Origin: Pancytospora philotis
Taxonomy: Eukaryota; Microsporidia
Length of the DNA stretch: 64,000 nucleotides
Assembly: GCA_023647555.1 (NCBI GenBank)
Contig: JALRLY010000263.1
Span: 1-64,000, forward strand
Direction of reading: 5' to 3'
Shown: positions 37,260-46,194 of the stretch, one piece after another
How the letters are laid out: the number at the start of each line of letters is the position of its first letter
Position numbering within the stretch: the stretch's first letter is position 1
Notes under the pieces: model-generated
Databases searched by the model: none
What the model was told of the DNA's origin: nothing
Seen by the model: the letters and a program-made list of their open reading frames with translations, nothing else
Translations under genes and position numbers: made by a program

Positions 37260-37529
37260 AATGCAGAACCATTCACATGTGGGTCTTGAGGCAGAATTGG
37301 ATGGACCAGTACGGCCGCTTGGCCATTGACGCGGTGTACGTCGCGAGTCACAGAAATAAAAAATGATGAAAGTATATTGTTGGTTATGCAGCGAAGCTTT
37401 CGTATGCATTTCTATTGCAATACAATCTTACACCAGTAGCTGTACTGTCTGTCTCCGCAAAAGCGAGCGGCGATTGGTCCGATGCGCGTGTTTTAGATCC
37501 ATAAACGGGCGGCAGCGCCAGTGCCGGTC

Positions 37530-37790
37530 ATGAGCGAGGCAGACGTGCTCGGGCAAGACTACCTGGAGCTTGACATGCTACCAATGCTGCTTACTGTGCT
37601 GTACCACCTGTTCCTAGGCGTAGTGCTGCTGATGATCAAGATCAGGACTGCACGCGACCGCTGGCTTGCGCAGCTGCACTGCGACCTCGTAGGCGAGAAT
37701 GGCGATTCCGAAGACTCTGGCATCACCGCATGTCAGGAGCTCCCAGCTGCTCCGCAGGATGTGCCTATGAAATGCCAAGCGGCGGCCTGA
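37530..37790 (+). CDS. Small single-span membrane protein, 86 aa
   Basis: Starts MSEADVLGQDYLELD; one transmembrane helix follows at about residues 18-36 (MLPMLLTVLYHLFLGVVLLMI) and then a basic patch (KIRTARDRW), which predicts a cytosolic C-terminal side. The tail is acidic, then neutral. No signal peptide. No strong AT core; the ATG is preceded by GCCGGTC. No family recognised. It could be a small ER or Golgi membrane subunit. Confidence 0.45.
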   Translation: MSEADVLGQDYLELDMLPMLLTVLYHLFLGVVLLMIKIRTARDRWLAQLHCDLVGENGDSEDSGITACQELPAAPQDVPMKCQAAA

Positions 37791-37985
37791 TGAACAGAAA
37801 AAACTGTGCATCTGTGTCAGTGCAGCAATGGCCATGATTCTATTATTGCAGATCGTCGAAAATAGTACAATGCGGACTCAGCGAATGCAGCTAGACAGAA
37901 TTAAAACGCTATGCCGCACACATTTCAACTTTTGCTAGGCTTCTAATACAAATTTTGCACCGCAGAGGTGCGCCAAATTCTTCGC

Positions 37986-39215
37986 ATGCGTATCGTCTCG
38001 TTCAACGTGAACGGATTGCGCGCATTCGCCAAGAAGATGTGCAGCGACAGCTCCTTTGAGCACTTCGTCGAGAAGGTGCTGCGCGCCGACATCCTGTGCG
38101 TGCAGGAGACCAAAGGGTCTGCAGGAACACTCGACGGCTTCCACGCGCTGAAGCAGTACTTCACGTTCTCGTCTTTCCACGCGCAGCGCGGCCGGCACGG
38201 CGTGTCCACCTTTGTGCGCAAGGGCCTGCTCTGCGAGAAGGTCGAGGAGCTCGTGAAGGGCCGCGTGCTCAAGACCTACCACGGCGCGTTTGTGCTCTAC
38301 AACTGCTACCTGCCGTTCCTCGACCCATCGGTGGCCGATCCGAGTGAGAAAGAGCGTGTACTCGAGGTCTACAGGGCCCTCAAGGCTGACCTGCCGGCCT
38401 CGCGCGCCATCTTCTGCGGCGACCTGAATGCTTGCTACAGTTTAGTCGACCACTATCAGTACTATAGGGAGTATAAGAGGCTGTGTGATGTTGCGCAGCA
38501 CAGATCGGCTGTTTCAGCGCAAAGCGGATCCGCAGTTCCGTGTCCCCAAGCAGCCAGTAGCGTGGAGCAAAATGAAGCGCCGAAGGAAACTCACAGCGCC
38601 GATAACGTGTGCTCCGCTACTCCCCCGGGCGATGAAAGGCCCAAACGAGCGAAGCGTGAAAAGAGCGACCCTGAGGTGGCTTGCCAACCTGCATGCGATC
38701 CTATTAACGGCATTACCGATGGAAGAGATGAGTGCGCACAAAACACTAGTGCAGCACCTGATACTAATAATACCGTAGAAATACCGACAGTTTCTAGCAC
38801 TGATGCCTGCATCGACCGATATGAAAAGATCGACCCTGGCCCGCGAGAGCTGCCCTACTACTTCACCAGCCTCTGCGCCCTAGAGAAGTTCTTCTTCGAG
38901 ACACAGCAACGCGCATGGCTAAAGAGCCTGACCGCCCGTTTTAGCGACTCCTTCCGGCTGTTCAATGACCGCGTGCAGGAGTACTCGTGCTGGAACACTT
39001 TTCTGAACAACCGGCCGGTGAATTTGGGCACGCGTATTGACTACGTGTTCTTCTCAAAGGACCTGCGCTGCACCGGGGCTGGTATCATGCAGGAGATCGC
39101 GGGCTCGGACCACTGCCCGGTCTTCGCCTGTTTCAGCGCAGATATTACCAGGCCAGACTCTGCGAGCCAGGTGATGAAGAAGAACAATCTGCTCGACTAT
39201 TTCAAAAAGAGTTGA
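37986..39215 (+). CDS. APN2: AP endonuclease 2 (exonuclease III family)
   Basis: A 409-aa base-excision-repair endonuclease. Catalytic residues of the EEP fold are visible: N7 (FNVNGLR), E41 (CVQETK), D146 and N148 (CGDLNACYS), the RIDYVFFS block and D375-H376 (GSDHCPV). Between about residues 165 and 280 lies a low-complexity insert, typical of APN2 rather than APN1/Exo III. The C terminus ends NNLLDYFKKS, a PIP-like PCNA-binding motif (Lys replaces the usual Gln). The GRF zinc finger of larger APE2 proteins is missing. Start element: CAAATTTTGC about 30 nt upstream; the ATG at 37986 fits the family start. Confidence 0.85.
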   Translation: MRIVSFNVNGLRAFAKKMCSDSSFEHFVEKVLRADILCVQETKGSAGTLDGFHALKQYFTFSSFHAQRGRHGVSTFVRKGLLCEKVEELVKGRVLKTYHGAFVLYNCYLPFLDPSVADPSEKERVLEVYRALKADLPASRAIFCGDLNACYSLVDHYQYYREYKRLCDVAQHRSAVSAQSGSAVPCPQAASSVEQNEAPKETHSADNVCSATPPGDERPKRAKREKSDPEVACQPACDPINGITDGRDECAQNTSAAPDTNNTVEIPTVSSTDACIDRYEKIDPGPRELPYYFTSLCALEKFFFETQQRAWLKSLTARFSDSFRLFNDRVQEYSCWNTFLNNRPVNLGTRIDYVFFSKDLRCTGAGIMQEIAGSDHCPVFACFSADITRPDSASQVMKKNNLLDYFKKS

Positions 39216-39533
39216 TGTTGCGTGGATGTGCTACACATGGCAACGCGTTGGCATGCTGTTCAGTTGCCTGGCATTGCTTCATAGAATAGGCTTTGAGGTG
39301 CACTTGCACTTGAGCCCTGAACATGAAGAGGCAAAGTAGTGTTCATTATACAGTGCTAATCGCAGTCAACCATTGCAACTCAAGGGGTTGAGCATAGATG
39401 AACCTTTTAAACAAAATAAATCGGTATGGTTAGAAGCGCTACAGTTTTCTTAACAAAGCACTGAAAAAATACATTGCTCGGACCGTATCAATGCAGAAAC
39501 TAAAAAAAATGAAAATGACAATGAGCGAATTTA
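39216..39533. other. Convergent 3' intergenic stretch
   Basis: It contains AATAAA on the plus strand at about 39415 and AT-rich runs near 39500. I see no gene. Confidence 0.35.
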
Positions 39534-39977
39534 TCAGGCAAAGTCCTCCATGAGGGACATGAGGCAGCAGTTGGCCTGGCGCAGATCGTCCGCCTTGCAC
39601 GTGGCAGCTATGATCACATGCTCCGCATCGGCGACCATTATGATCAGCCCCTTCTTCACACTATCGACAGCCTCCTTGCTGACCAGGATAAAGACCCGGT
39701 AGCCATTGGAGAGCCCCGTCGCGCGCGTGAAGGCCCAGTTGAGGCCCATGTAGTTTATGCTGAGTGTGCTCGGGTCGACGGTGTCGGGGTCCTGGTTGTA
39801 CTGCAGATACACCGCAAACAGCTCAGGGCCCACCGCCAGCATGGCGCCGCAGTCCGCCTGGTCGTCTCCGTACAAGACCTTCACCGTCTCCAGCACGGAC
39901 ACTGAGCTCTTGATCAGCTCGGCGGTGTTCCTCAGCTCGTCCTGGACCTCTGTCGTCTCGATCCCGACCTCAACCAT
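39534..39977 (-). CDS. Hypothetical soluble protein, 147 aa
   Basis: Starts MVEVGIETTEVQDELRNTAE. The first about 30 residues are helical; the rest alternates hydrophobic strands (GYRVFILVSKEA, GLIIMVADAEHVIIAATC) and ends with a helix. This alpha-beta layout recalls roadblock/longin-like folds, but there is no signature, so I do not assign it. Start: AAATTTGCCC directly before the ATG at 39977, the exact local pattern. Confidence 0.65.
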   Translation of the reverse strand: MVEVGIETTEVQDELRNTAELIKSSVSVLETVKVLYGDDQADCGAMLAVGPELFAVYLQYNQDPDTVDPSTLSINYMGLNWAFTRATGLSNGYRVFILVSKEAVDSVKKGLIIMVADAEHVIIAATCKADDLRQANCCLMSLMEDFA

Positions 39978-40109
39978 GGGCAAATTTTATTTGATGCATG
40001 AAGTGTTAAGGGGCGTGAACTAGTGGGTGTATAGCGGTGCGATGAGCGAGCCATGGCACAACGCAGTAAAAACTATAATACAAAAGCAACCAAACTTCAC
40101 ATAATTAAT

Positions 40110-42518
40110 TTACTCGCTGAAATCAAAGAGCTTCCAACCGAAACGGTCGCGCGCAAGCATCACTAGAGCGGAAGGCTCACCACCAGCGATTCCGCTGGAG
40201 CCCACGCTCTGCATCACCTTCTCATCGGGGCTGTACTTACAAAATGCATCGATGATCCTCCTGTGGTAGTGGTAGAGCGCGCAGTTATGCTCCTTCGAGG
40301 AGTATTCCTGGACTAAATAGAAAGAGCTGGTAAAGACACTGGCCAGGTAGTGTATGCGCTGGATCTCCTCGGACGAGAACGGCGGTGTGTTATTGTCGCT
40401 GATCTGGGAGCGGGTGAAAGAGTCCAGAATGCGGTTGAATGTGCACGACTGCGCGTTGCTCGGGGCGCAGAGCCGCTGGCCTTTAGAATCCACTTGCAGC
40501 TCAAGCAGGCCGATGTCGAGAAAAAGCGCGAGGAAGTTGAAGATGGCGGCATCGTACCCGCAGCTCGGCTCGGCTATGGGCGTAAAGAACACTCGGTAGA
40601 AAAAGCTCGCCACCTCCCGCTCCCCGATGCCCTTGAGCGCCTGGAATTTGTCCAGCACGGCGAGCAGCTTGAAGAGCTTGCTCATACGGAACACCGCTAT
40701 GCTGAACAGCAGCTTCACGTACAGATTGGTCTCGGGCATGCTGTGGCGGATTGAGTGTGTCAGGTGCTGGGATAGTTGGATTGCGCAGATCTCGTCCTGT
40801 GTGATAATGTGCGGATTGTTTCTCTGCGAATCTGTTTTGTTGGACGGCTCTTCGAGATCGCAGCCGCGGTACCAGCAGTACTTGTTGGGGCAGTGCTCGA
40901 CAGGATTGAACAATTTCTGGAACTCCGCGCTGTAGGTCCTCTCGGGTATTTGCTCCGTTCTGGGCCGCGGAGCGGCGGATGAAGATCCACTGGCGGCTTG
41001 GCTCGGCTCAGCCTGCCCATCACTGTGCGCTGTATTTGTATTGTGACAGGTAGGATTTGCGCTCGGGGGCGCTTGCCCTTTGGTGACCGCTGTCTTCTGC
41101 TCTGTTAGCCGCAATTTGTCATCGTAATATATGCTCATGGCCTCCATGCCGATTTCCGGGGTCCACGTCCCGCCCGGCTTGGCACTGTCGGGCCTATGTT
41201 CGAGCCGCTCATCCTGATGCGCTTCGAAGACCCAGTCCAGAAACTTTTGGGCCTCGGCACCTCTATTGACAATGCACTCCATGGCCAGCAGAATCCCGGC
41301 TGTGCGTTCACCTTTCCGCACAAAGGCATCGCGAAGCGCAAGTGCGACCAGGTAGAATATCGAGGAGTTGCTTGCAGCGCCGTAGTGCACCACGTTTAAG
41401 CGGACGCCTTGCCCGTCAGCAGCGTGCAGCCGCTGCAGAGCGCGGCACGCGCCTTCCGGAACGACTCGCTGCAGGCCCTGGCTGCCGCCGTACAGACTAT
41501 GTATTCTCTCTACGATTTCTCTGCTGAAGTGCACCGAGCCATCCTCGCCGTAGCGCTCCACCATGTACGGGCGGTACAGGAACATCTTGATGCACAGATA
41601 GTCCCCTTTGCAGCTGCAACCGAGCACGGCGGCCTCCCGCTCGAAATCCGCAAGGGACTGTCGGAAAGAGTCCAGCAGCGAAGTGAGGCGCGCCACGAGC
41701 GCGCACATTCTTGTATTAAAATCTACGGCTAAAGGCTCGGACGGGGAGTCGTACACGGTGCTGTAAATCGTGTTCTTCCAGTCCTTTTGCGCCTCCTTGC
41801 GGGTCTCGTCCCACTCCCCGAACACCGCGTCGATCTCAGTTCGCAACCGCGGCGCCGGCTCCTGGATGCCCAGATCCAGCCATTTGTATCTCTCCATTAT
41901 GTACTGCCAGCCGCCTACGCAGTACCACAGGCAGTCCCTGTAGAATCGCAGGATAGCGTTAACACGCGTAAGCCGGTTGTCCGTTCGGTCGTACTTCAGG
42001 CCGCGCGGTCTGACACTCACGAGCTCGCATGGAGGCGAAAACTGCTTCGCCTCGTAGAAAGGCCTCAGTCTAAAAATTTGCTGTGCAACCGGGACGGTGC
42101 TGAGGATCTGGCCGGCGCATCCGGCCTGTGTGAATACAGTGGCTCCGTTGCAGTGGTGGAGGTTCACCTCTATGGGGGCGGCCCCCTGTGCGTGGCATTT
42201 TTGCGCTGGTGCGGTGACTCGCCCGCTGGGAGCGGCGGGCGCTGCGGCATCCGCCGTGCTGACCGCGTGCTCGTTCTCGATGAACCTGTCATTCTTGTAG
42301 CGCACGCTCTCTATGCCAACACCGCGGCGCGAGCTCTCTAAGCCCAGAAGCAAGCATATTCTGTCTAGCGCGAGGATGTCTGCCGCGGCGTCCTTTTCCG
42401 CCATCTCAGCCGCTTGCGGGGCGCCACCACCTGCCACTGCGCTGCCTGCGCTCTCTAGCACAAAAAAGAGCAGCCCAGATAGTAAGTGCAGCATCACTCC
42501 TATTTTCGTTTTTATCAT
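40110..42518 (-). CDS. Large secreted orphan protein, 802 aa
   Basis: It has an N-terminal hydrophobic signal (LHLLSGLLFFVLESAGSAVA) and no later clear transmembrane helix except a hydrophobic patch near residues 660-680 (FNFLALFLDIGLLEL). The middle (about 480-540) is a low-complexity, Ser/Pro/Ala-rich linker (AEPSQAASGSSSAAPRPR). Cys pairs flank it (CSCKGDYLC; CPNKYCWYRGC). It is predicted to be exported or luminal. Start: AAAATTCGAATTTGG and CACCC before the ATG at 42518. I see no similarity to the tandem family and no known domain. It is likely lineage-specific. Confidence 0.75.
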   Translation of the reverse strand: MIKTKIGVMLHLLSGLLFFVLESAGSAVAGGGAPQAAEMAEKDAAADILALDRICLLLGLESSRRGVGIESVRYKNDRFIENEHAVSTADAAAPAAPSGRVTAPAQKCHAQGAAPIEVNLHHCNGATVFTQAGCAGQILSTVPVAQQIFRLRPFYEAKQFSPPCELVSVRPRGLKYDRTDNRLTRVNAILRFYRDCLWYCVGGWQYIMERYKWLDLGIQEPAPRLRTEIDAVFGEWDETRKEAQKDWKNTIYSTVYDSPSEPLAVDFNTRMCALVARLTSLLDSFRQSLADFEREAAVLGCSCKGDYLCIKMFLYRPYMVERYGEDGSVHFSREIVERIHSLYGGSQGLQRVVPEGACRALQRLHAADGQGVRLNVVHYGAASNSSIFYLVALALRDAFVRKGERTAGILLAMECIVNRGAEAQKFLDWVFEAHQDERLEHRPDSAKPGGTWTPEIGMEAMSIYYDDKLRLTEQKTAVTKGQAPPSANPTCHNTNTAHSDGQAEPSQAASGSSSAAPRPRTEQIPERTYSAEFQKLFNPVEHCPNKYCWYRGCDLEEPSNKTDSQRNNPHIITQDEICAIQLSQHLTHSIRHSMPETNLYVKLLFSIAVFRMSKLFKLLAVLDKFQALKGIGEREVASFFYRVFFTPIAEPSCGYDAAIFNFLALFLDIGLLELQVDSKGQRLCAPSNAQSCTFNRILDSFTRSQISDNNTPPFSSEEIQRIHYLASVFTSSFYLVQEYSSKEHNCALYHYHRRIIDAFCKYSPDEKVMQSVGSSGIAGGEPSALVMLARDRFGWKLFDFSE

Positions 42519-43456
42519 GGGTGTCCAAATTCGAATTTTAATAAAATTTACTTGCGAGGCTCAAAATTTTATTGCAGGACGCGGAAAGCACCACAAGGTG
42601 GAGTTTGCTATAGTGGCGGGGTCAAGAGTAGCATCCAATGCATCTGCTCGAGATTCTAGGCCCTGGCAAGGTAAAAAGAAGGCAAGTCTGAATTTTTAGT
42701 AAAAATTTTACTTTGGTCGAAAATCGCGTGGCGCTGGGCTGGCGGCGGCGGTCCGGCTACCCCGTTCTAGGCCCCGTTGCCCGCGGTGCGCGCAAATAAG
42801 CCAGCTGCGCCTCGTCATTTTCTGTACATGCCATCATCTGCCGCTCTTTTGGTCTCAGCGCGGAATACTGTGACGAAGCGCAATGATGATCGTAGAAGCA
42901 CAATCGCATACCGTGCAATCAGATTGCGTAACTAAATAGTCAGGCAATATGCTGTCAAGAATACGCGCTGGGCACGCGTATAGAACCGCAGCGGGCAACG
43001 GGTTGAGTAGATCTCGCTGGAGTGCCAAAACTACTGCTAAGTAGAATAGTGCTCTCCACACGCGAGGTGCACCATTATGGCACTGCGTCAAAGCACACCT
43101 GAGTCTGAATGTGTCAATCACATCAATTTAAACGTTTACCAGTCAAACCGGGCGCTAAAATGCGACGGCACTTTTTACAGAATCGACAGCGTAGCAGAGA
43201 TTAGCACAAAAATGGTGGTGCCGGGCCGGGTAGCCGAAGCTTAATGACTAAGCACCACCTTACCTGCACATGCTGAGTTCACTGCAATATTCTCCTCTCG
43301 AAATATTTTCTTACCAGCTCAGTGCGTCAGTTTAAGCAAAACAGTCTGCGCCAAAATGATCAAGCGAGGTGATCTTTGCGCATCTAGAACATAACGCTGC
43401 AAAATTTACTACAAAGACGCACGGCTGTGCCGTTCGCTGTTTCAGATGGCCAGCGC
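42519..43456. other. Longest intergenic gap of the window, 0.94 kb
   Basis: It contains a self-complementary GTAAAAATTTTAC at about 42699-42711, a plus ATG frame of 35 codons at about 42830 with no recognisable product, and an 8-bp inverted repeat at 43214-43259. An RNA gene is possible; no protein gene is supported. Confidence 0.35.
43214..43259. repeat. Inverted repeat, 8-bp arms
   Basis: GGTGGTGC at 43214-43221 pairs with GCACCACC at 43252-43259, with a 30-nt loop that can itself pair (GCTTA with TAAGC). It could be a small structured RNA or chance. Confidence 0.4.
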
Positions 43457-43942
43457 CTAGATGGTCCTGACGATCCAATCAAACCCGTCTTTGATGTCCA
43501 CGGGCCGCTGGTTGTTGGGCACGACGATCGTGCTGTGCTGCCGCGTCTTGATGATCTTGCCGATGCGCTCGAGCTCGCCGCCCTCCTTGACGAACTTGTT
43601 GACGACGATCAGCATCTTCGCGCTGCGCAGCTCCTTGGCGTACACGATGCTGCGCAGCGTCCGCTCGCTCGCCTCGGCGTTCTGGCTGTCGTACACGAAG
43701 ACGATGCAGGCCGTGTTGTCGTAGTAGTACGGCCACGCGTACATCGAGTTGTTCTCGCCGGCGAGGTCCCAGATCTGGTAGTGCGAGATCTTCACGAAGT
43801 TGAAATGCTTGCGCGCCGCGATCTTCGGTTTCACCCGGTTGATGTACGCGATCTGATCGAAGACCGTGGTCTTGCCCGCGCAGGGCGCGCCCAGGATGAG
43901 GATCTTCTTGTTCCGCTTGAACAGCGACAGCACTCCGCCCAT
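43457..43942 (-). CDS. Arf/Arl-like small GTPase, atypical
   Basis: A 161-aa protein. The P-loop is intact (G18 to T26: GAPCAGKTT), and WDLAGEN (58-64) stands where Arf has WDVGGQ. Gly2 follows Met1, so N-myristoylation is possible. Deviations: the switch-I Thr is not found (KPKIAARKHFN), the switch-II Gln is Glu63, and the NKxD motif reads NKFV. The hydrophobic core strands (KILILG, ACIVFVYD, AKMLIVVNK) are normal. It probably acts in membrane traffic, but nucleotide handling may differ from Arf. SR-beta-type and Arl proteins are alternatives. Confidence 0.7.
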   Translation of the reverse strand: MGGVLSLFKRNKKILILGAPCAGKTTVFDQIAYINRVKPKIAARKHFNFVKISHYQIWDLAGENNSMYAWPYYYDNTACIVFVYDSQNAEASERTLRSIVYAKELRSAKMLIVVNKFVKEGGELERIGKIIKTRQHSTIVVPNNQRPVDIKDGFDWIVRTI

Positions 43943-44285
43943 TCTCCGCGGCGCTCATCGGCGATTAAATAGCGGGTCAGGGCTGCTGCGCTGATTGGTT
44001 CATCGTGTTTTAGGCCAACAGCTGCTGCGAGGGCGGGAGTAACAAGAGAGTAGGCAGGATAAAAGGCCTTAGCGGCGCTAGCTTGCCATGCAGAAGACTC
44101 GCTATCTCTACATGTTGTATGATTGAGTGGCGCTGTTTAGGCCCAAATACGATCTGAAACAACGCCACTCAATCATACGACTTGATTCGCTTGTAAGAAG
44201 ATTCCCCTTGCTACCCCTCTACTAAAGGGACCTGGAAAGGGATAAGCAGTTCCTGGGCCATAATGGGGCCGCTTAACTGACGCAT
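43943..44285. other. Intergenic stretch with a long hairpin
   Basis: It lies between two minus-strand genes. Its main feature is the near-perfect inverted repeat at 44114-44181, described separately. AAATTTATTC at 44291-44300 (AATAAA on the minus strand) overlaps the 3' end of the next gene. Confidence 0.5.
44114..44181. repeat. Long near-perfect hairpin (about 24 bp stem)
   Basis: GTATGATTGAGTGGCG at 44117-44132 pairs perfectly with CGCCACTCAATCATAC at 44163-44178. Outside, three more pairs (one G-T) extend to 44114/44181. Inside, one C-A mismatch is followed by five pairs (TGTTT with AAACA), leaving a loop of about 20 nt. No coding frame covers it. It could be a structured or hairpin RNA, or the remains of a small inverted-repeat element. 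Confidence 0.85.
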
Positions 44286-44969
44286 TCATATAAATTTATT
44301 CTTTAGGCACGGCTTATTGCGTTTCGCGGCTTCGGCCTCATAGCTATGACAGGCCTGCGGCTCCAGCAACCGAATTTCGAGATCAGCGTCGGCGCGGTTC
44401 TTGATCGAAACAAGCACAAATGCCACCACGTACAGCAAATTGAAGAGGAGCGCCCAGCTCCGGACGCAGTAGAAGAGATACGTGTGGATCGCAATCTCGG
44501 CGTAGTAGTGCCGGAAACCACGCCGGCCCAGTCTGTACACCTGGTAGTGCGCCAGCGTCTGAAGCACAATCAGCGCGAGCAGGCCCTGGAGGTGCAGAGC
44601 TTTCTTTCTGAGGCACACCGACAGCGCTGCGTAGTAGAGCAGACCGTGCAGGAGCTGCAGGCGCGTCATTCTGGACTTGGAGCGCCAGCTGTAGATGAGC
44701 GTCTCAGCCAGCCGGCGGAGCGTATGCAGCGCAAATGGAGACCCAAACGCGACCAGGAGACCCGTTGCAAGCAGGTAGAAAAGGAAGTAGTAGCGCTTTG
44801 AAATGCCGGCCACCTGCCGGCCGTGCTTCGTGTAGTCCCTAGCGATGAAGTACGCGACGAGCGTGCCTGCTGTGATTCCGATCATGTAGAAAAGGCAGCC
44901 CAGCTCCACCAGACTGGCCAGCGCTGCGGCCTCTGGCATGGGCGCGGAATTGTTTCGAGCATTGCGCAT
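44286..44969 (-). CDS. Steroid-reductase-fold membrane protein (polyprenol reductase-like)
   Basis: A 227-aa polytopic protein with about six helices. The C-terminal part resembles 3-oxo-5-alpha-steroid 4-dehydrogenase/DFG10-SRD5A3: YRLGRRGFRHYYAEIAI (family Y-x-(I/L)-P-x-GG-x-F...PHY-x-GEI), two further helices, then a polar tail ending in AKRNKPCLKNKFI (family PKNRK-x-x-IPF(I/L)). DFG10/SRD5A3 makes dolichol from polyprenol in the ER, which would feed the mannosyltransferase at 0.2-1.8 kb. The start at 44969 is the first true ATG; CATTTTTATAGGGAG lies upstream. The call is based on topology and weak motifs only. Confidence 0.4.
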   Translation of the reverse strand: MRNARNNSAPMPEAAALASLVELGCLFYMIGITAGTLVAYFIARDYTKHGRQVAGISKRYYFLFYLLATGLLVAFGSPFALHTLRRLAETLIYSWRSKSRMTRLQLLHGLLYYAALSVCLRKKALHLQGLLALIVLQTLAHYQVYRLGRRGFRHYYAEIAIHTYLFYCVRSWALLFNLLYVVAFVLVSIKNRADADLEIRLLEPQACHSYEAEAAKRNKPCLKNKFI

Positions 44970-45132
44970 TGTCTCCCTATAAAAATGCACACGTTCGAGC
45001 ACACTTTATTTTTGTTCTCCATCTAATGAATGCTTTTGTCGGATGCTCTGTTTGCGCATCCGCCTCCGGCCTCTCAGCTGCTCTAGTTTCTTAAAACAGC
45101 CCCGTTATTTTTTTCGGCGCCGGCGAGTCCCG

Positions 45133-46134
45133 ATGTTCGACTTTTCGTTCTACGAGCGCTTCGACGAAATCGCGGTTGTGTTCTCGAGCGCGTACCGCGG
45201 CGCGGTGCAGAGCATCTACGATGACTGCCAGCGCGCGCACCCAACGAAGACGATTTTCCTGGTGCACTCCAAGGACATCCTCTGTGCGCTGAAGTGCGAC
45301 GCGTACGAGTCGTACATAGTGGTGGGGCTCACATGCCCGCTGCACCCGTTCAAGAACGCGCAGTACTACGAGGAGGAGCTCGACGCGGAGAGCATCGCGG
45401 CGATTGCTGCCCACGAGGGCGGCGTGGTGCTCGACTCGCTCTACGCCAAGTACGCTACGCTCGCCCGGCGCCCGCTGCTGCATGCGCCCTCGGAAGACGG
45501 CGCGGACAGCATACAGTCCTGCCTCGCCAGCACCGAGCATCCGCTGCTGGTCGTTACGCACAGCCAGGATGTCCTGGACTACTACAACTACGCCTACGAG
45601 CGCGTTGCCAAGCTCCCCAACGCGCTCGTGCTGAAGGACCGCGTCAAGCAGCTCATGAAGGAGAACATCAACGGCAACCGCGTCAACGAGAAGAAGATAT
45701 TCGGGATTATATTCACAAGCCCGGCGTACGAAGGAGTCGTGGACGCCCTGCACCGCCGGCTGAACAAGAGCGCGCGCGCCTACAAGATTTTCCTGAAGGA
45801 CATCAGCTACGAGCGGCTGATCAGCATCGACAACATCGACTGCATCGTCCTCGTCGACTGTCCGCTCTTCCAGTGCGACATCCGCGTCCACATCCCCGTC
45901 ATCTCCCCGTTCAGCGTGGAGTGCGGCCTGAGCCAGACGTGGAACCCCGACTACTGCCGAAATGCGATCAGCAGCGACGAGGCGCGCGGCCTTGCGATCA
46001 ACGGGCACGCGACCAGCGTGATGCTGCAGCGCGAGTACAAGGGCGTGCTCTACCGCGGCACCGAGGCGGACGACATGGAGATCCACACGGGGAGGAGCGG
46101 GATCGCCTCGCGGTACGACTGCGAGACGGACTAG
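45133..46134 (+). CDS. DPH2: Diphthamide biosynthesis protein 2 (DPH2)
   Basis: A 333-aa protein, one of the two paired [4Fe-4S] radical-SAM-like subunits (DPH1-DPH2) that start diphthamide formation on EF2. Signatures: GLTCPLHPF, FGIIFTSPAYEGVVDALHRRL with ISYERLISIDNIDCIVLVDCPLFQ (family: the second cysteine in the DxFVLVACP block), then PVISPFSVECGL, and the C-terminal GRSGIASRYD that is typical of DPH2. Three Cys blocks remain. Start at 45133 directly follows GAGTCCCG. It is shorter than yeast Dph2 (534 aa). AATAAA overlaps at about 46171. Confidence 0.8.
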   Translation: MFDFSFYERFDEIAVVFSSAYRGAVQSIYDDCQRAHPTKTIFLVHSKDILCALKCDAYESYIVVGLTCPLHPFKNAQYYEEELDAESIAAIAAHEGGVVLDSLYAKYATLARRPLLHAPSEDGADSIQSCLASTEHPLLVVTHSQDVLDYYNYAYERVAKLPNALVLKDRVKQLMKENINGNRVNEKKIFGIIFTSPAYEGVVDALHRRLNKSARAYKIFLKDISYERLISIDNIDCIVLVDCPLFQCDIRVHIPVISPFSVECGLSQTWNPDYCRNAISSDEARGLAINGHATSVMLQREYKGVLYRGTEADDMEIHTGRSGIASRYDCETD

Positions 46135-46194
46135 AAAACACGGGTGTGCAAAGAATTGCCGTACAAATACAAATAAATTGCTAGCATTAACCAG

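Noticed and set aside
40226..40240. GTAAGT on the minus strand inside the 802-aa gene
   Set aside because: The frame is open across it (codons for CKYSPDE) and no TAATTTAG-type acceptor follows; read as coding.
42476..42490. GTAAGTG on the plus strand near 42481 as an intron donor
   Set aside because: It lies inside the signal-peptide coding region of the minus-strand 802-aa gene, and no plus-strand gene exists there.
42855..43121. 88-codon minus frame in the longest gap
   Set aside because: It begins with GTG, has no ATG, no start element and no similarity I recognise.
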